A DNA stretch of 64,000 nucleotides from an uncultured Allofournierella sp. (GCA_944382775.1 CALWNI010000002.1:42603-106602); one strand, 5' to 3'; positions 45,209 through 54,318 are shown, counted from the stretch's first letter. The notes: generated by a model from the sequence alone, not told the origin. Made by a program: numbers and translations.

Positions 45209-45261
45209 TGCTTTGCATGATTTGCAAAGCATGTCCATTTATGATAGGATAATTTTATAAT
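45209..45261 (+). promoter_or_regulatory. Promoter and inverted repeat before the DtxR-family gene
   Basis: The inverted repeat TGCTTTGC/GCAAAGCA (45209-45216 with 45224-45231, 7-base centre) lies just before a weak -35. A TATAAT (45256-45261) follows. Its centre is about 48 bases upstream of the predicted start. Confidence 0.5.
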
Positions 45262-45294
45262 ATTTGTGATGTAAAAAGGGGGGGCTGTTTTTCT

Positions 45295-45669
45295 ATGAAA
45301 ATCATGGAATCTGCCGAAAATTATCTGGAAACCATTTTAGTACTTTATCAACGGCAAGGTCATGTGCGCTCCATTGATATTGCGCATGAAATGGATTTTT
45401 CCAAACCCAGCGTTTCCACCGCCATGAAAAAACTGCGTGAAAACGGATACATCCATGTGGACGATATGGGTCTGATTACCCTAACCGAATCCGGCCGCAG
45501 CATTGCAGAAAATATTTACGAACGCCATACCCTGCTTTCGCAGGTGCTAATCGATTTGGGGGTTCCCCAAGAAATTGCCAAGGAAGATGCCTGCCGTTTA
45601 GAGCATCATCTAAACCCCATCAGCTTCCAAAAAATTAAGGAATATTACCTCAAACAAAAGCAGCAATAA
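45295..45669 (+). CDS. DtxR/MntR-family metal-dependent repressor
   Basis: 124 aa. N-terminal winged helix-turn-helix (VRSIDIAHEMDFSKPSVSTAMKKL) and the metal-binding dimer domain with likely ligands in ENYLE, ERHTLL and EDACRLEHHL. There is no C-terminal SH3/FeoA domain, so it is the short MntR-like form. Such proteins bind Mn or Fe and then repress uptake genes or control export genes. No metal transporter adjoins it directly; the nearest DtxR-box-like palindrome is at 48382-48397, before the ABC pair. Confidence 0.9.
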   Translation: MKIMESAENYLETILVLYQRQGHVRSIDIAHEMDFSKPSVSTAMKKLRENGYIHVDDMGLITLTESGRSIAENIYERHTLLSQVLIDLGVPQEIAKEDACRLEHHLNPISFQKIKEYYLKQKQQ

Positions 45670-45750
45670 GGCGTCTTGGTTTGATTTTTGCAGGTAGTTT
45701 GCAGGATGCAGGCTGCCTGCTTTTCGTATTTTTTCACTTGAGGTGTTTTT

Positions 45751-46296
45751 ATGGATTATCATGCAATTTATACCCAAAGCCAGCAGGTTGCCACCGAACT
45801 TTTAGCCGCTGCAAAATTAAAAGCAGGCTCCATTGTGGTGGTGGGCTGTTCTTCCAGCGAAATCATTGGTTGCCACATTGGGCATGGTTCCAGCTTAGAG
45901 GCCGCACAAGCGGTATTCGAGGGCATGTATCCCGTTTTCCGGCAAGCCGGTGTGTTTTTGGCTGCACAATGCTGCGAACATTTAAACCGTGCCATTATTC
46001 TGGAACAGGCTGCTTTGCCTGCCGGCACCGAAATTGTAAACGTGATTCCTCAACCCAAAGCAGGCGGCAGTTTTGCAACCACCTGTTGGAACCGCTTTAC
46101 CCAACCGGTTGCCGTGGAGGAAATCCGTGCTGATGCAGGCATTGATATTGGTGACACCTTGATTGGTATGCACTTAAAGCGTGTTGCTGTTCCGGTTCGC
46201 CTTAGCTTGAAACAAATCGGTCAAGCCAATCTGGTATGTGCCCGCACACGCCCCAAATACATTGGTGGTATCCGCGCCGCATACGCCCAAGAGTAA
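45751..46296 (+). CDS. UPF0340 / TIGR01440 family protein (YwlG-like)
   Basis: 181 aa, the normal family length. Conserved parts are GCSSSEIIGCHIGHGSS near residue 30 and the cysteine pair in AAQCCEHLNRA. No enzyme activity is established for the family. The C-terminal ARTRPKYIGGIRA is highly conserved. It lies between the DtxR-type regulator and yggS; the short hairpin before it may be a weak terminator. Confidence 0.85.
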   Translation: MDYHAIYTQSQQVATELLAAAKLKAGSIVVVGCSSSEIIGCHIGHGSSLEAAQAVFEGMYPVFRQAGVFLAAQCCEHLNRAIILEQAALPAGTEIVNVIPQPKAGGSFATTCWNRFTQPVAVEEIRADAGIDIGDTLIGMHLKRVAVPVRLSLKQIGQANLVCARTRPKYIGGIRAAYAQE

Positions 46297-46313
46297 ACAA
46301 AGGGGGAACTTTT

Positions 46314-47033
46314 ATGCATTCGGAACATGAACAGCTTGCCCAAAACGTTACCGCCATTCGCCAGCGCATTCAGAACGCCTGCATTGCCTGCGGCAGAAAC
46401 CCCGCCGATGTTCTTTTGTGTGCCGCCAGCAAAACCCGCTCTGCCCAAACCGTAGAAGCTGCACAGGGCATTGGCATTGATATTTTTGGCGAAAACCGTG
46501 TGCAGGAACTGGTAGAAAAACACGCCGCAAACGCCTATGGTTCTGTACCGCTGCATTTTATCGGTCATCTGCAAACCAACAAGGTGCGGCAGGTGGTTGG
46601 CACGGCCGACCTGATTGAATCGGTGGATTCCGAACGATTGTTGCTTGCCATTGAAAAAGAAGCAGCAAAGCAAGATATTTGCCAACCTATTTTATTGGAA
46701 GTTAACATTGGCAAGGAAGAAAGCAAAGGCGGCATTGCTCCCGACCAATTGATTTCTTTGATTCAAACAGCCGACCGCTTGGAGCATGTGCAGGTAATGG
46801 GCTTAATGTGCATTCCACCACGCTGTGAAACGGTTTGCGAACAACGCAGCTGGTTTGCAAAAATGCGCACACTGTTTGAACAAGCAGCACAAATGCCTTG
46901 GAATCGTGTCCAAATGAAGGTGCTCTCTATGGGCATGAGCAATGATTTTGAAGCCGCCATTCAAGAGGGTGCCACCATCGTTCGGGTAGGCACTGCAATT
47001 TTTGGGCCGCGCAATTATTGTGCAAGCATTTAA
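46314..47033 (+). CDS. YggS-family pyridoxal-phosphate homeostasis protein
   Basis: About 239 aa, a single TIM-barrel domain like alanine racemase but without its second domain. The PLP lysine is in AASKTRS and the phosphate site in the C-terminal RVGTAIFG. GENRVQEL and HFIGHLQTNK are family signatures. It binds PLP and balances B6 and amino-acid pools rather than acting as a known enzyme. The ATG at 46314 follows AAAGGGGG; earlier in-frame starts overlap the upstream gene. Confidence 0.93.
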   Translation: MHSEHEQLAQNVTAIRQRIQNACIACGRNPADVLLCAASKTRSAQTVEAAQGIGIDIFGENRVQELVEKHAANAYGSVPLHFIGHLQTNKVRQVVGTADLIESVDSERLLLAIEKEAAKQDICQPILLEVNIGKEESKGGIAPDQLISLIQTADRLEHVQVMGLMCIPPRCETVCEQRSWFAKMRTLFEQAAQMPWNRVQMKVLSMGMSNDFEAAIQEGATIVRVGTAIFGPRNYCASI

Positions 47034-47227
47034 AAACGAACTCGTTTGTTCTTTCTAAGAGTACATTTTTAAAGCATTTTACAGCTTCTATTAAATTATG
47101 CTGCTCTATCAAAAACAGCTCTTCTTTTTCTTGCAGTTTCACTTCCTATTTTATGCATTTTTTACACAAGGTTTTGTCACATTTTTCACCAATAATTCAC
47201 GAAACAGACGAACCTTTTGCAATGCTA

Positions 47228-47257
47228 TTGCCAATCTTAGGGCTTACTGTGTATACT
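47228..47257 (+). promoter_or_regulatory. Promoter of the YitT-family gene
   Basis: TTGCCA (47228-47233), 18-base spacer, TATACT (47252-47257), with a leader of about 120 bases. Confidence 0.6.
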
Positions 47258-47346
47258 TTTATATATAAGGCTAAAGCATTCTGTCTAATTGAACAATTTT
47301 TTATATTTTTTTCTTTTGTTTTATTTGGGCGGCAGGTTTTTTCTTT

Positions 47347-47380
47347 CCGCCTTTTGCTTTAGTCAATTTAAGAAAGGCGG
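47347..47380 (+). promoter_or_regulatory. Hairpin covering the YitT-gene ribosome site
   Basis: CCGCCTTT (47347-47354) pairs perfectly with AAAGGCGG (47373-47380), which is the ribosome site 8 bases before the ATG. The fold would hide the site and could control translation. Confidence 0.55.
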
Positions 47381-47388
47381 CGCTGTTT

Positions 47389-48255
47389 ATGTCCCATTTA
47401 CCCGTTTCGCACCGGCTTAAAAATATTCTTCTTGTTTTGGCCGGTAACGCACTGTATGCCCTTGCAGTAGAAATGTTTATCCTGCCTTGCAACCTGATTA
47501 CCGGTGGCACCACCGGCCTTGCGCTAATTGGTCAGCACTGGTTTGGTATTTCGGTTGCTAATTTTGTTATGGTGTCTAACATTATTATGTTTTTGCTGGG
47601 TGCAGTGATTATGGGTAAATGGTTTGCACTGAACACAGCACTTTCCACCTTTTGCTATCCTATCTTTTTAAAGATTTTTTCTTTTTTCCCGGAAATTCGT
47701 ACCATGACTGCTAACCCGATGCTTGCCACTGTTTTTGCCGGTGTTATGATTGGTGTTGCCATTGGCATGGTCATCGGTGCCGGTGCTTCCAGCGGCGGAT
47801 TGGATATTCCCCCCATTATTGCAAACAAATATTGGGGGATTCCGGTTTCGGTTGTAATGTATGCACTGGATTTCATCATTTTGATTGGCCAGATGTTCTT
47901 TGCCGATAAGGAACAGATTCTTTACGGCATTTTGCTTGTTTTGCTTTACACTGTTGTTTTGGATAAGGTTGTAGTCATGGGCCATTCCAAAATTCAGGTA
48001 AAAATTCTTAGCGCAAACAGCCAGGAAATCCGTCAACTCATTTTAAATACACTGGACCGTGGCTGCACCTTGCTGCATGCACAAACCGGCTTTTCTCAAC
48101 AAGAACAGGATATGGTGCTAACCGTTATCACCAGCCGAGAGGTTGCACGCTTAAAGCAACTGGTTCAGCAAATCGACCCCAATGCATTTATGATTATCGA
48201 TTCCGTAAACGAAGTGCATGGTCGCGGCTTTACTCTGCGAAAAGTTTATAAGTAA
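47389..48255 (+). CDS. YitT-family membrane protein (DUF161/DUF2179)
   Basis: 288 aa. Five or more hydrophobic segments in the first 200 residues include GNALYALAVEMFILPCNLITGG, shortened here to GNALYALA and NLITGGTTG as family marks. The C-terminal 85 residues form the soluble DUF2179 domain (VLTVITSREVARLKQLV, ending HGRGF). Members are often annotated as transporters, but no substrate is proven. A strong terminator follows. Confidence 0.88.
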   Translation: MSHLPVSHRLKNILLVLAGNALYALAVEMFILPCNLITGGTTGLALIGQHWFGISVANFVMVSNIIMFLLGAVIMGKWFALNTALSTFCYPIFLKIFSFFPEIRTMTANPMLATVFAGVMIGVAIGMVIGAGASSGGLDIPPIIANKYWGIPVSVVMYALDFIILIGQMFFADKEQILYGILLVLLYTVVLDKVVVMGHSKIQVKILSANSQEIRQLILNTLDRGCTLLHAQTGFSQQEQDMVLTVITSREVARLKQLVQQIDPNAFMIIDSVNEVHGRGFTLRKVYK

Positions 48256-48303
48256 AAAAAGCATGAACCGTAGCATCCTTGATGTTGCGGTTCATGCTTT
48301 TTT
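48255..48303 (+). terminator. Terminator after the YitT-family gene
   Basis: A perfect 16-bp stem (48255-48270 with 48288-48303) ends in a run of T. Confidence 0.92.
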
Positions 48304-48343
48304 CTGCACACTTTTAAAATCTTGCACGATTTTCTCTGTATTC

Positions 48344-48397
48344 TTGACTTTTTCCTAGAAATATGATAGAAATAAATCATCGTTAGTCTAAACTAAC
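48344..48397 (+). promoter_or_regulatory. Promoter and DtxR-box-like operator of the ABC pair
   Basis: TTGACT (48344-48349) with a weak TAGAAA-like -10 17 bases on is followed directly by the palindrome GTTAGT-ctaa-ACTAAC (48382-48397), near the predicted start. The TTAG/CTAA composition is like DtxR/IdeR boxes. Binding by the regulator at 45295 is an inference. Confidence 0.55.
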
Positions 48398-48425
48398 CAC
48401 AAAGAGAATCTGGAGGAACCGTCCC

Positions 48426-50168
48426 TTGATGATTAACAAAAGGCTGATTGGTATGGTCAGCGATTCAAAAAAACAAATTGCACGCAATGTGGCATTCCAG
48501 TGGGTTGCCCTTGTTGCAAACATCACACTTATTTTAACCGTGGCCCGTTATTTGGCTCAGCTGGCAGAAGGCAAATCCGCTTCGCTTGCCGGCACTCTGC
48601 TCATTGCAGCCGCTGCAATTCTGGTGCGCTTTTTTTGTGCCAAGCAAGCAACCCGATGCAGCTACCACGCATCGCGCAGCGTAAAGCAGGTATTGCGAAA
48701 AGCAATTTTTGAAAAACTGCTGCGCCTTGGCCCCAGCTATTCCAGCCAGGTTTCCACATCGGAAATTGTACAGGTTACGGTAGAAGGCGTTGAACAGCTG
48801 GAAACTTACTTTGGCTCTTACCTGCCCCAGTTTTTTTACAGCATGCTTGCCCCCCTTACCCTGTTTGTTGTATTGGCTCCCATCAGCTTAAAGGCCGCTG
48901 TTGTGCTGCTGGTTTGTGTTCCGCTGATTCCTGTTTCCATTGCAGCAGTTCAAACCTTTGCAAAAAAACTGTTGGCTCGTTATTGGGGCCAATACACTGC
49001 CTTAGGCGATAACTTTTTGGAAAATCTTCAGGGTCTTACCACCCTTAAAATTTACCAAACCGACGAACAAAAGCACAAACAAATGAACGAAGAGGCCGAA
49101 CATTTTCGCCGCATTACCATGAAAGTGCTTACCATGCAGCTGAACTCCATCACCATTATGGACTTGGTTGCCTATGGTGGCGCCGCATTGGGCATTGTGG
49201 TTGCAGCCGGTCAGTTTGCCGCAGGCAACATTGGGGTATTCGGTTGCTTTGCAATCATTATGCTATCGGCAGATTTCTTTTTGCCCATGCGTTTGCTGGG
49301 ATCGTTCTTCCACATTGCCATGAACGGCATGGCAGCCACCGAAAAGATTTTTAAACTATTGGATTTACCCGAACCTGCTGTGCAAAGCGGAATCATCGAC
49401 CCCGAGCACTGCTCCATCACCTGCTCGGATGTACGCTTTGGTTACACACCCGAGCGTGAAATTCTGCACGGCGTTCACTTTGAACTGCCGCAAACCGGAT
49501 TGGTTGCCCTGGTTGGCGCATCCGGCTGTGGCAAATCCACCCTGGCTTCTTTGCTGTCCGGTCGAATCAACGGCTATACCGGAAGCATTTCCATTGGCGG
49601 ACAGGAGCTTTCTAACATCAACTCTGCCAGCCTGATGAAAAACATCACAACCGTTGGTTTTTCTGCACGGCTCTTTAAAGGAACTGTACGCGAAAATCTG
49701 CTGCTTGCCGTTCCCACCGCCACCGATGAACAAATGTGGCAGGTACTGGAGCAGGTAAAACTGGCCGATTTTATGCGCAGCCAGCAGGGCTTGGATACCA
49801 TGCTAAGCGAAAAGGCCGCCAACCTTTCGGGCGGTCAGTGCCAGCGTTTGGCTTTGGCCCGTGCTTTACTGCACAACAGTCCCATCTATATCTTTGACGA
49901 AGCCACTTCAAACATTGACGTGGAAAGTGAAAATCAAATTATGGCACTGGTGCACGAGTTGGCAAAAACAAAAGCTGTTTTGCTGATTTCTCACCGATTG
50001 GCCAATGTTGTGGATGCTGACTGCATTTATGTTTTGGAACACGGCGAGCAAAAAGGCTGCGGAACCCATCAATCTCTGTTGACCGATTGCCCCACCTACC
50101 AAAACTTGTGGAACAGCCAGCAAGCCTTGGAACAGTATAACACCGAAACGGAGGACGCTCTTGCATGA
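48426..50168 (+). CDS. CydD-like ABC half-transporter (permease-ATPase fusion)
   Basis: 580 aa. Six membrane segments (about 20-300) and a C-terminal ATPase: Walker A GASGCGKST, signature LSGGQCQRLALARAL, Walker B IYIFDEATS, switch HRLANV. The membrane part resembles CydD, whose heterodimer with CydC exports thiols in other bacteria. The start is TTG at 48426 (9 bases after GGAGG) or the ATG one codon later. It overlaps the next gene by 4 bases. No cydAB oxidase genes are near, so a cytochrome bd role is not supported. Confidence 0.85.
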   Translation: MMINKRLIGMVSDSKKQIARNVAFQWVALVANITLILTVARYLAQLAEGKSASLAGTLLIAAAAILVRFFCAKQATRCSYHASRSVKQVLRKAIFEKLLRLGPSYSSQVSTSEIVQVTVEGVEQLETYFGSYLPQFFYSMLAPLTLFVVLAPISLKAAVVLLVCVPLIPVSIAAVQTFAKKLLARYWGQYTALGDNFLENLQGLTTLKIYQTDEQKHKQMNEEAEHFRRITMKVLTMQLNSITIMDLVAYGGAALGIVVAAGQFAAGNIGVFGCFAIIMLSADFFLPMRLLGSFFHIAMNGMAATEKIFKLLDLPEPAVQSGIIDPEHCSITCSDVRFGYTPEREILHGVHFELPQTGLVALVGASGCGKSTLASLLSGRINGYTGSISIGGQELSNINSASLMKNITTVGFSARLFKGTVRENLLLAVPTATDEQMWQVLEQVKLADFMRSQQGLDTMLSEKAANLSGGQCQRLALARALLHNSPIYIFDEATSNIDVESENQIMALVHELAKTKAVLLISHRLANVVDADCIYVLEHGEQKGCGTHQSLLTDCPTYQNLWNSQQALEQYNTETEDALA

Positions 50169-51823
50169 AAAGACGCTCTGACCTTGCGGTAATGGGCCGC
50201 TTAATTGGCCTGGTAAAACCGCTTTTGGGCTTTATGATTACCGCCATCGCCATGGGCGTTGCAGGTTTTCTTTGCGCTCAGTTTATCACCATTTTTGGCG
50301 GCTACGCCATGTTGAACGTACTGGGTTTTTCCGGTATTGCCACCTTAAAAACACTCTTTCTTTGCATGCTGTTGTTTGCCGTTGCCCGTGGCATTTTGCG
50401 CTATGCGGAACAGGCCTGCAACCATTTTATCGCCTTTAAGCTGCTGGCTTTAATTCGCGATAAAGTATTTGCCTCGTTGCGTCGCTTGGCTCCTGCCAAG
50501 CTGGAAGGCCGCGACAAGGGCGATTTGATTTCTGTTATCACCTCGGATATTGAGCTGCTGGAAGTCTTTTATGCCCACACCATTTCCCCCATTGCCATTG
50601 CACTGATCATGTCGGTTATTATGACCTTCTTCATTGGCAGCTACCACTTTTTACTGGGTCTGGTTGCTGCGGTTGCGTTTTTCACCATTGGTGTGATTGT
50701 GCCTGTTGTGGCCTCCCACACCGGCGGCAGCCGTGGTTTGGAATACCGCACCCAGTCCGGCGCATTGAGTGCCTTTGTATTGGATAGCTTGCGTGGTCTG
50801 TTTGAGTTGATTCAGTACGATGCAGGTGTTCGCCGCATGGACGAAATGAACCAACGCACCGAGCAGCTGTTGAAAAAGGAAGAGCGAATGAAGTCCGCAC
50901 TGGGCACTGCAACCGCTTTTACCGGTGCCTTGATTTTGATTTTTTCCATGACAATGCTGGCTGTTGGCAGCATGTTATATCAGCAAGGCTTGGTTGGATT
51001 TGACGGTGTACTGATTCCCTTAATTGCCATTATGAGCTCTTTTGGCCCTGTGGTTGCGCTTGCCAACCTGGGCAGCACCTTACAGCAAACCTTTGCCGCC
51101 GGCAACCGTGTATTGGATATTCTGGATGAAACTCCGTTGGTTGCCGAAAACACCACCGGAAAAACCGTTGCTTTTGAAGGTGCCGATTGCGCGGATGTAA
51201 GCTTCACCTATGACAAGGAACCCATTTTAAAGAACATCAGCTTAACTCTGCCGAAAGACAAAATCATTGGCATTACCGGCCGAAGCGGCAGCGGTAAATC
51301 TACTTTGCTCAAATTGCTCATGCGCTTTTGGGATGTGGAACAAGGCAGTGTTCGCATTTCCGGCGAGGATGTAAAAAACATTAACACCGCTACCCTGCGC
51401 AACCTGCAAAGTTATGTTACACAGGAAACTTACCTATTCCATGACAGCATTGAAGCAAACGTAAAAATCGCCAATCCCAACGCAACCCATGAGCAGGTTG
51501 TGGAAGCCTGCAAAAAGGCTTCGGTGCATGATTTCATCATGACACTGCCCAACGGTTACGATACCAATGTTGGTGAATTGGGCGACACCCTATCCGGCGG
51601 TGAACGGCAGCGTTTGGGCATTGCGCGTGCCTTTTTGCATGATGCGCCCCTCATTCTGCTGGATGAACCCACCAGCAATCTGGACAGCTTGAACGAAGCG
51701 GTTATTCTGAAAAGCTTACACCAGCAGCGCAAAGGCAAAACCGTTGTTTTGGTCAGCCACCGTGCTTCCACCATGCGCATTGCTGACACCACTTACAGCG
51801 TAGAACACGGACGTTTGAGCTAA
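50165..51823 (+). CDS. CydC-like ABC half-transporter (permease-ATPase fusion)
   Basis: 552 aa. Six membrane segments followed by an ATPase: Walker A GRSGSGKST, signature LSGGERQRLGIARAF, Walker B LILLDEPTSNLD, switch SHRAST. The cytoplasmic block RYAEQACNHFIAFKLLA and AKLEGRDKGDLIS is CydC-like. It should pair with the upstream half-transporter as a heterodimer; both ATP sites look complete. Substrate unknown; heme, thiol or metal-linked compounds are open options. Confidence 0.85.
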   Translation: MKRRSDLAVMGRLIGLVKPLLGFMITAIAMGVAGFLCAQFITIFGGYAMLNVLGFSGIATLKTLFLCMLLFAVARGILRYAEQACNHFIAFKLLALIRDKVFASLRRLAPAKLEGRDKGDLISVITSDIELLEVFYAHTISPIAIALIMSVIMTFFIGSYHFLLGLVAAVAFFTIGVIVPVVASHTGGSRGLEYRTQSGALSAFVLDSLRGLFELIQYDAGVRRMDEMNQRTEQLLKKEERMKSALGTATAFTGALILIFSMTMLAVGSMLYQQGLVGFDGVLIPLIAIMSSFGPVVALANLGSTLQQTFAAGNRVLDILDETPLVAENTTGKTVAFEGADCADVSFTYDKEPILKNISLTLPKDKIIGITGRSGSGKSTLLKLLMRFWDVEQGSVRISGEDVKNINTATLRNLQSYVTQETYLFHDSIEANVKIANPNATHEQVVEACKKASVHDFIMTLPNGYDTNVGELGDTLSGGERQRLGIARAFLHDAPLILLDEPTSNLDSLNEAVILKSLHQQRKGKTVVLVSHRASTMRIADTTYSVEHGRLS

Positions 51824-51852
51824 GGTTATCAACAATTACAAGGAGATATGCT

Positions 51853-52236
51853 ATGAAATATGTATACATTGCTCTTGGGCTGATTTGTTTGGCACTGGGA
51901 GCTGTAGGCGCCGCACTTCCCCTATTGCCTTCTACCCCATTTTTGCTTGGCACCTGTTTCTTTTTTGCAAAAGGTTCTACCCGTTTAAACCAGTGGTTTT
52001 TAAATACCAAGCTGTATCAAAACCACTTTAAAAGTTTTCGGGAACAGCGTGCCATGCTTTTGAAAACCAAACTCACAATTATGGCAACTGTTACCGTAAC
52101 CATGAGCATCGGCTTTATCATGATGCATGAGGTCTTAATTGGCCGCATTGTGCTTGCTTGTGTATGGCTGTTTCATATGTACTATTTTATCTTCCATATT
52201 CGTACCCTTTCCAACAACGATGATTCCGCTGAATAA
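51853..52236 (+). CDS. YbaN-family inner membrane protein (DUF454)
   Basis: 127 aa. The family N-terminus GLICLALGAVGAALPLLPSTPFLL carries the GxxLPLLPTTPF-type motif (seen as LPLLPSTPF), then FAKGS, with four hydrophobic segments in two pairs. Function of DUF454 is not known. It starts 29 bases after the ABC gene behind AAGGAGA and so belongs to the same operon, implying a job connected with that transporter. Confidence 0.88.
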   Translation: MKYVYIALGLICLALGAVGAALPLLPSTPFLLGTCFFFAKGSTRLNQWFLNTKLYQNHFKSFREQRAMLLKTKLTIMATVTVTMSIGFIMMHEVLIGRIVLACVWLFHMYYFIFHIRTLSNNDDSAE

Positions 52237-52246
52237 TACAGCAAAG

Positions 52247-52278
52247 AAAAAGGACACAGCCGTGGCTGTGTCCTTTTT
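52247..52278. terminator. Bidirectional terminator ybaN-like / glmM
   Basis: A perfect 15-bp stem (52247-52261 with 52264-52278) with a 2-base loop and A/T runs lies between convergent genes. Confidence 0.93.
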
Positions 52279-52285
52279 TATTTGA

Positions 52286-53629
52286 TTAACCCAATTCTTT
52301 TTTGACCAGTGCAGCCAGATGATCGGCAATAGACTGAATCTCTGCTTCATCGCTACCTTCCACCATAACACGAATCAAAGGCTCGGTACCGCTTACACGC
52401 ACCAGAACACGACCTGCGTCGCCCAGTGCTTCTTTTTGCTTGCGAATGGCTTCTTTGATTACGTCGTTGTTGTAAAACTCCAGCTTGCCCTCTGCGGTTA
52501 CAGTTACGTTTACCATCACCTGAGGCAGACGGGTCATTACTTTTGTCAGCTCAGAAAGAGGCTTTTGGCACCGCTTTAACAGGCACAGCAGCTGCAATGC
52601 AGTCAGCTGACCATCGCCCGTTGTTGCAAAATCACGGAAAATGACATGGCCGCTCTGCTCGCCGCCCAATGTGTAGCCTTCCAGCTCCATTTCTTCCAGA
52701 ACATAACGGTCACCAACTTTGGTAGCGGCAAATTTCATGCCGTTCTGCTCGCAAAATTGAACAAAGCCCAAATTGGTCAACACGGTTCCCACAATGGTAG
52801 AGCGGCGCAGCTTGCCACGCTGCTGCATATCCAAACCACACACTGCCATGATAAAGTCGCCATCTACTACCTCGCCGTTCTCATCCACAAACAGGCAGCG
52901 GTCTGCATCACCGTCAAAGGCAACGCCTGCATCCATCTTATGGGTACGCACATACTCCTGAATGGCTTCCAGATGGGTGGAACCACACTGCTCATTGATG
53001 TTTACGCCGTTGGGCTCATCATGCAAAATCACCGCATTGGCACCCAATTCCTCAAACAAGGTGCGGGCAGTTGCGCTGGCAGAGCCGTTGGCACAATCCA
53101 CCACAATATTCAATCCTTCCAGCGAGTAGGGAATGGTTCGTTTTAAATGCTCAATGTAATCCCTTGCAGCGGTGGTGCAATGGGTAATCTGGCCCATATC
53201 CTCGCCCTTTGCATAGGTAAAAGCATTGCTTTCAATCAGGCGTTCAATCTGCTCTTCCAGTTCATCGGGCAATTTAAATCCTTCGCCGTTGAAAATTTTA
53301 ATGCCGTTAAAGGGGTAAGGATTATGACTTGCCGAAATCATTACACCTGCATCGGCTTTGTATTTGCCCACCAGATGTGCAACCGCCGGGGTGGGTACAA
53401 CGCCCAAATCAATAACATCAGCCCCTACCGAGCAAAGACCTGCAGCCAAGGCTGCCCCCAGCATATCGCTGGAAATACGGGTATCCTTACCCATTACAAC
53501 CAAAGGTCTGCGTCTGCGACCATAGGTGAGCACCGTTGCCGCTGCACGACCAATTGCCATTGCCAATTCACAGGTCATATCTTCGCCGGCGATACCACGA
53601 ACGCCGTCTGTTCCAAATAATCTACCCAT
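52286..53629 (-). CDS. glmM: Phosphoglucosamine mutase
   Basis: 447 aa. The active serine is in ISASHNPYPFNG (about 97-108), the Mg site is DGDADRC and the sugar-binding loop GGEQSGH. C-terminal RVSGTEPLIRVM is the phosphate-binding loop. It converts glucosamine-6-phosphate to glucosamine-1-phosphate for UDP-GlcNAc, feeding murA and wall synthesis. The ATG follows GGGAGAGGG. The adjacent upstream gene encodes a left-handed beta-helix enzyme. Confidence 0.96.
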   Translation of the reverse strand: MGRLFGTDGVRGIAGEDMTCELAMAIGRAAATVLTYGRRRRPLVVMGKDTRISSDMLGAALAAGLCSVGADVIDLGVVPTPAVAHLVGKYKADAGVMISASHNPYPFNGIKIFNGEGFKLPDELEEQIERLIESNAFTYAKGEDMGQITHCTTAARDYIEHLKRTIPYSLEGLNIVVDCANGSASATARTLFEELGANAVILHDEPNGVNINEQCGSTHLEAIQEYVRTHKMDAGVAFDGDADRCLFVDENGEVVDGDFIMAVCGLDMQQRGKLRRSTIVGTVLTNLGFVQFCEQNGMKFAATKVGDRYVLEEMELEGYTLGGEQSGHVIFRDFATTGDGQLTALQLLCLLKRCQKPLSELTKVMTRLPQVMVNVTVTAEGKLEFYNNDVIKEAIRKQKEALGDAGRVLVRVSGTEPLIRVMVEGSDEAEIQSIADHLAALVKKELG

Positions 53630-53652
53630 CTTTACCCTCTCCCTTATTCAAA

Positions 53653-54318
53653 TTACACACGGGGAACAATATGTTGTGCATCTTTATAAATGTGCTGTTC
53701 TTTTACCACGCCACGGACACAGCTTGTGGGATATACCTGGCTGCGCCGCCCCAGCACCGTACCGGGACAAAGCACGCTGTTGCAGCCAACCTCCACCTCA
53801 TCGCCTACCAAAGCCCCCAGCTTTTTTCGTCCGGTGGGTAAGGTTTCGCCGTCTAATTTAATGGATACCAAAGACTTATCGCTTTTTAAGTTACTGGTAA
53901 CGGCACCTGCGCCCATATGCGCTTTATAGCCAAGAATGGAATCGCCCACATAATTAAAATGGGGCGCCTGTGCTTTGTCGAATAAAATGCAGTTTTTCAA
54001 TTCCACCGAGTTTCCCACTACGGCACCTGCGCCCACCAGAACACTGCCGCGAATAAATGCACAGTGTCGGATTTCTGCCCCTGCACCAATGATGCAAGGC
54101 CCTGCAATCGACGCACTTTTTGCAACCTTTGCATCTTTTGCAATCCATACCATGGGTTCCGGCTGGTCATATTCTTCCTGCGATAAGGTATTGCCTACCT
54201 TGATAATAAAATCCTTTAATTCATCTAAAACTTGCCACGGCCACTCTTTGCCCTCAAACAAAGGGGCAGATAAGCTATGCGAAAGATCAAATAACGCTTG
54301 GGTACGGCAGCATTCCAT
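53653..54318 (-). CDS. Left-handed beta-helix protein, GlmU C-terminal-like
   Basis: 221 aa. From about residue 55 the sequence shows hexapeptide repeats (IAKDAKVAKSASIAGPCIIG, then GAEIRHC and GAVVGNSVE), with KAHMGAGAVTSN matching the GlmU acetyl-CoA part. There is no N-terminal uridylyltransferase (no LxxGxGTRM). A sugar-nucleotide-linked acyltransferase is likely, with glmM next door suggesting amino-sugar metabolism. The ATG at 54318 follows GAAAGGAG; it has its own TTGTTA/TATAAT promoter. Confidence 0.85.
   Translation of the reverse strand: MECCRTQALFDLSHSLSAPLFEGKEWPWQVLDELKDFIIKVGNTLSQEEYDQPEPMVWIAKDAKVAKSASIAGPCIIGAGAEIRHCAFIRGSVLVGAGAVVGNSVELKNCILFDKAQAPHFNYVGDSILGYKAHMGAGAVTSNLKSDKSLVSIKLDGETLPTGRKKLGALVGDEVEVGCNSVLCPGTVLGRRSQVYPTSCVRGVVKEQHIYKDAQHIVPRV

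Larger units (their letters stand above)
47034..47388. other. Intergenic region before yitT-like gene
   Basis: AT-rich, with no gene seen. It holds the promoter at 47228-47257 and the hairpin at 47347-47380; a 114-residue frame across it has no family features. Confidence 0.5.

Noticed and set aside
45681-46133. 150-residue frame overlapping the UPF0340 gene
   Set aside because: It is a shadow frame of a well-recognised family member and is rich in Cys/Arg/His.
47018-47362. 114-residue frame after yggS
   Set aside because: It overlaps the yggS end, has low-complexity Phe/Ser/Leu content from AT-rich DNA and no family features.
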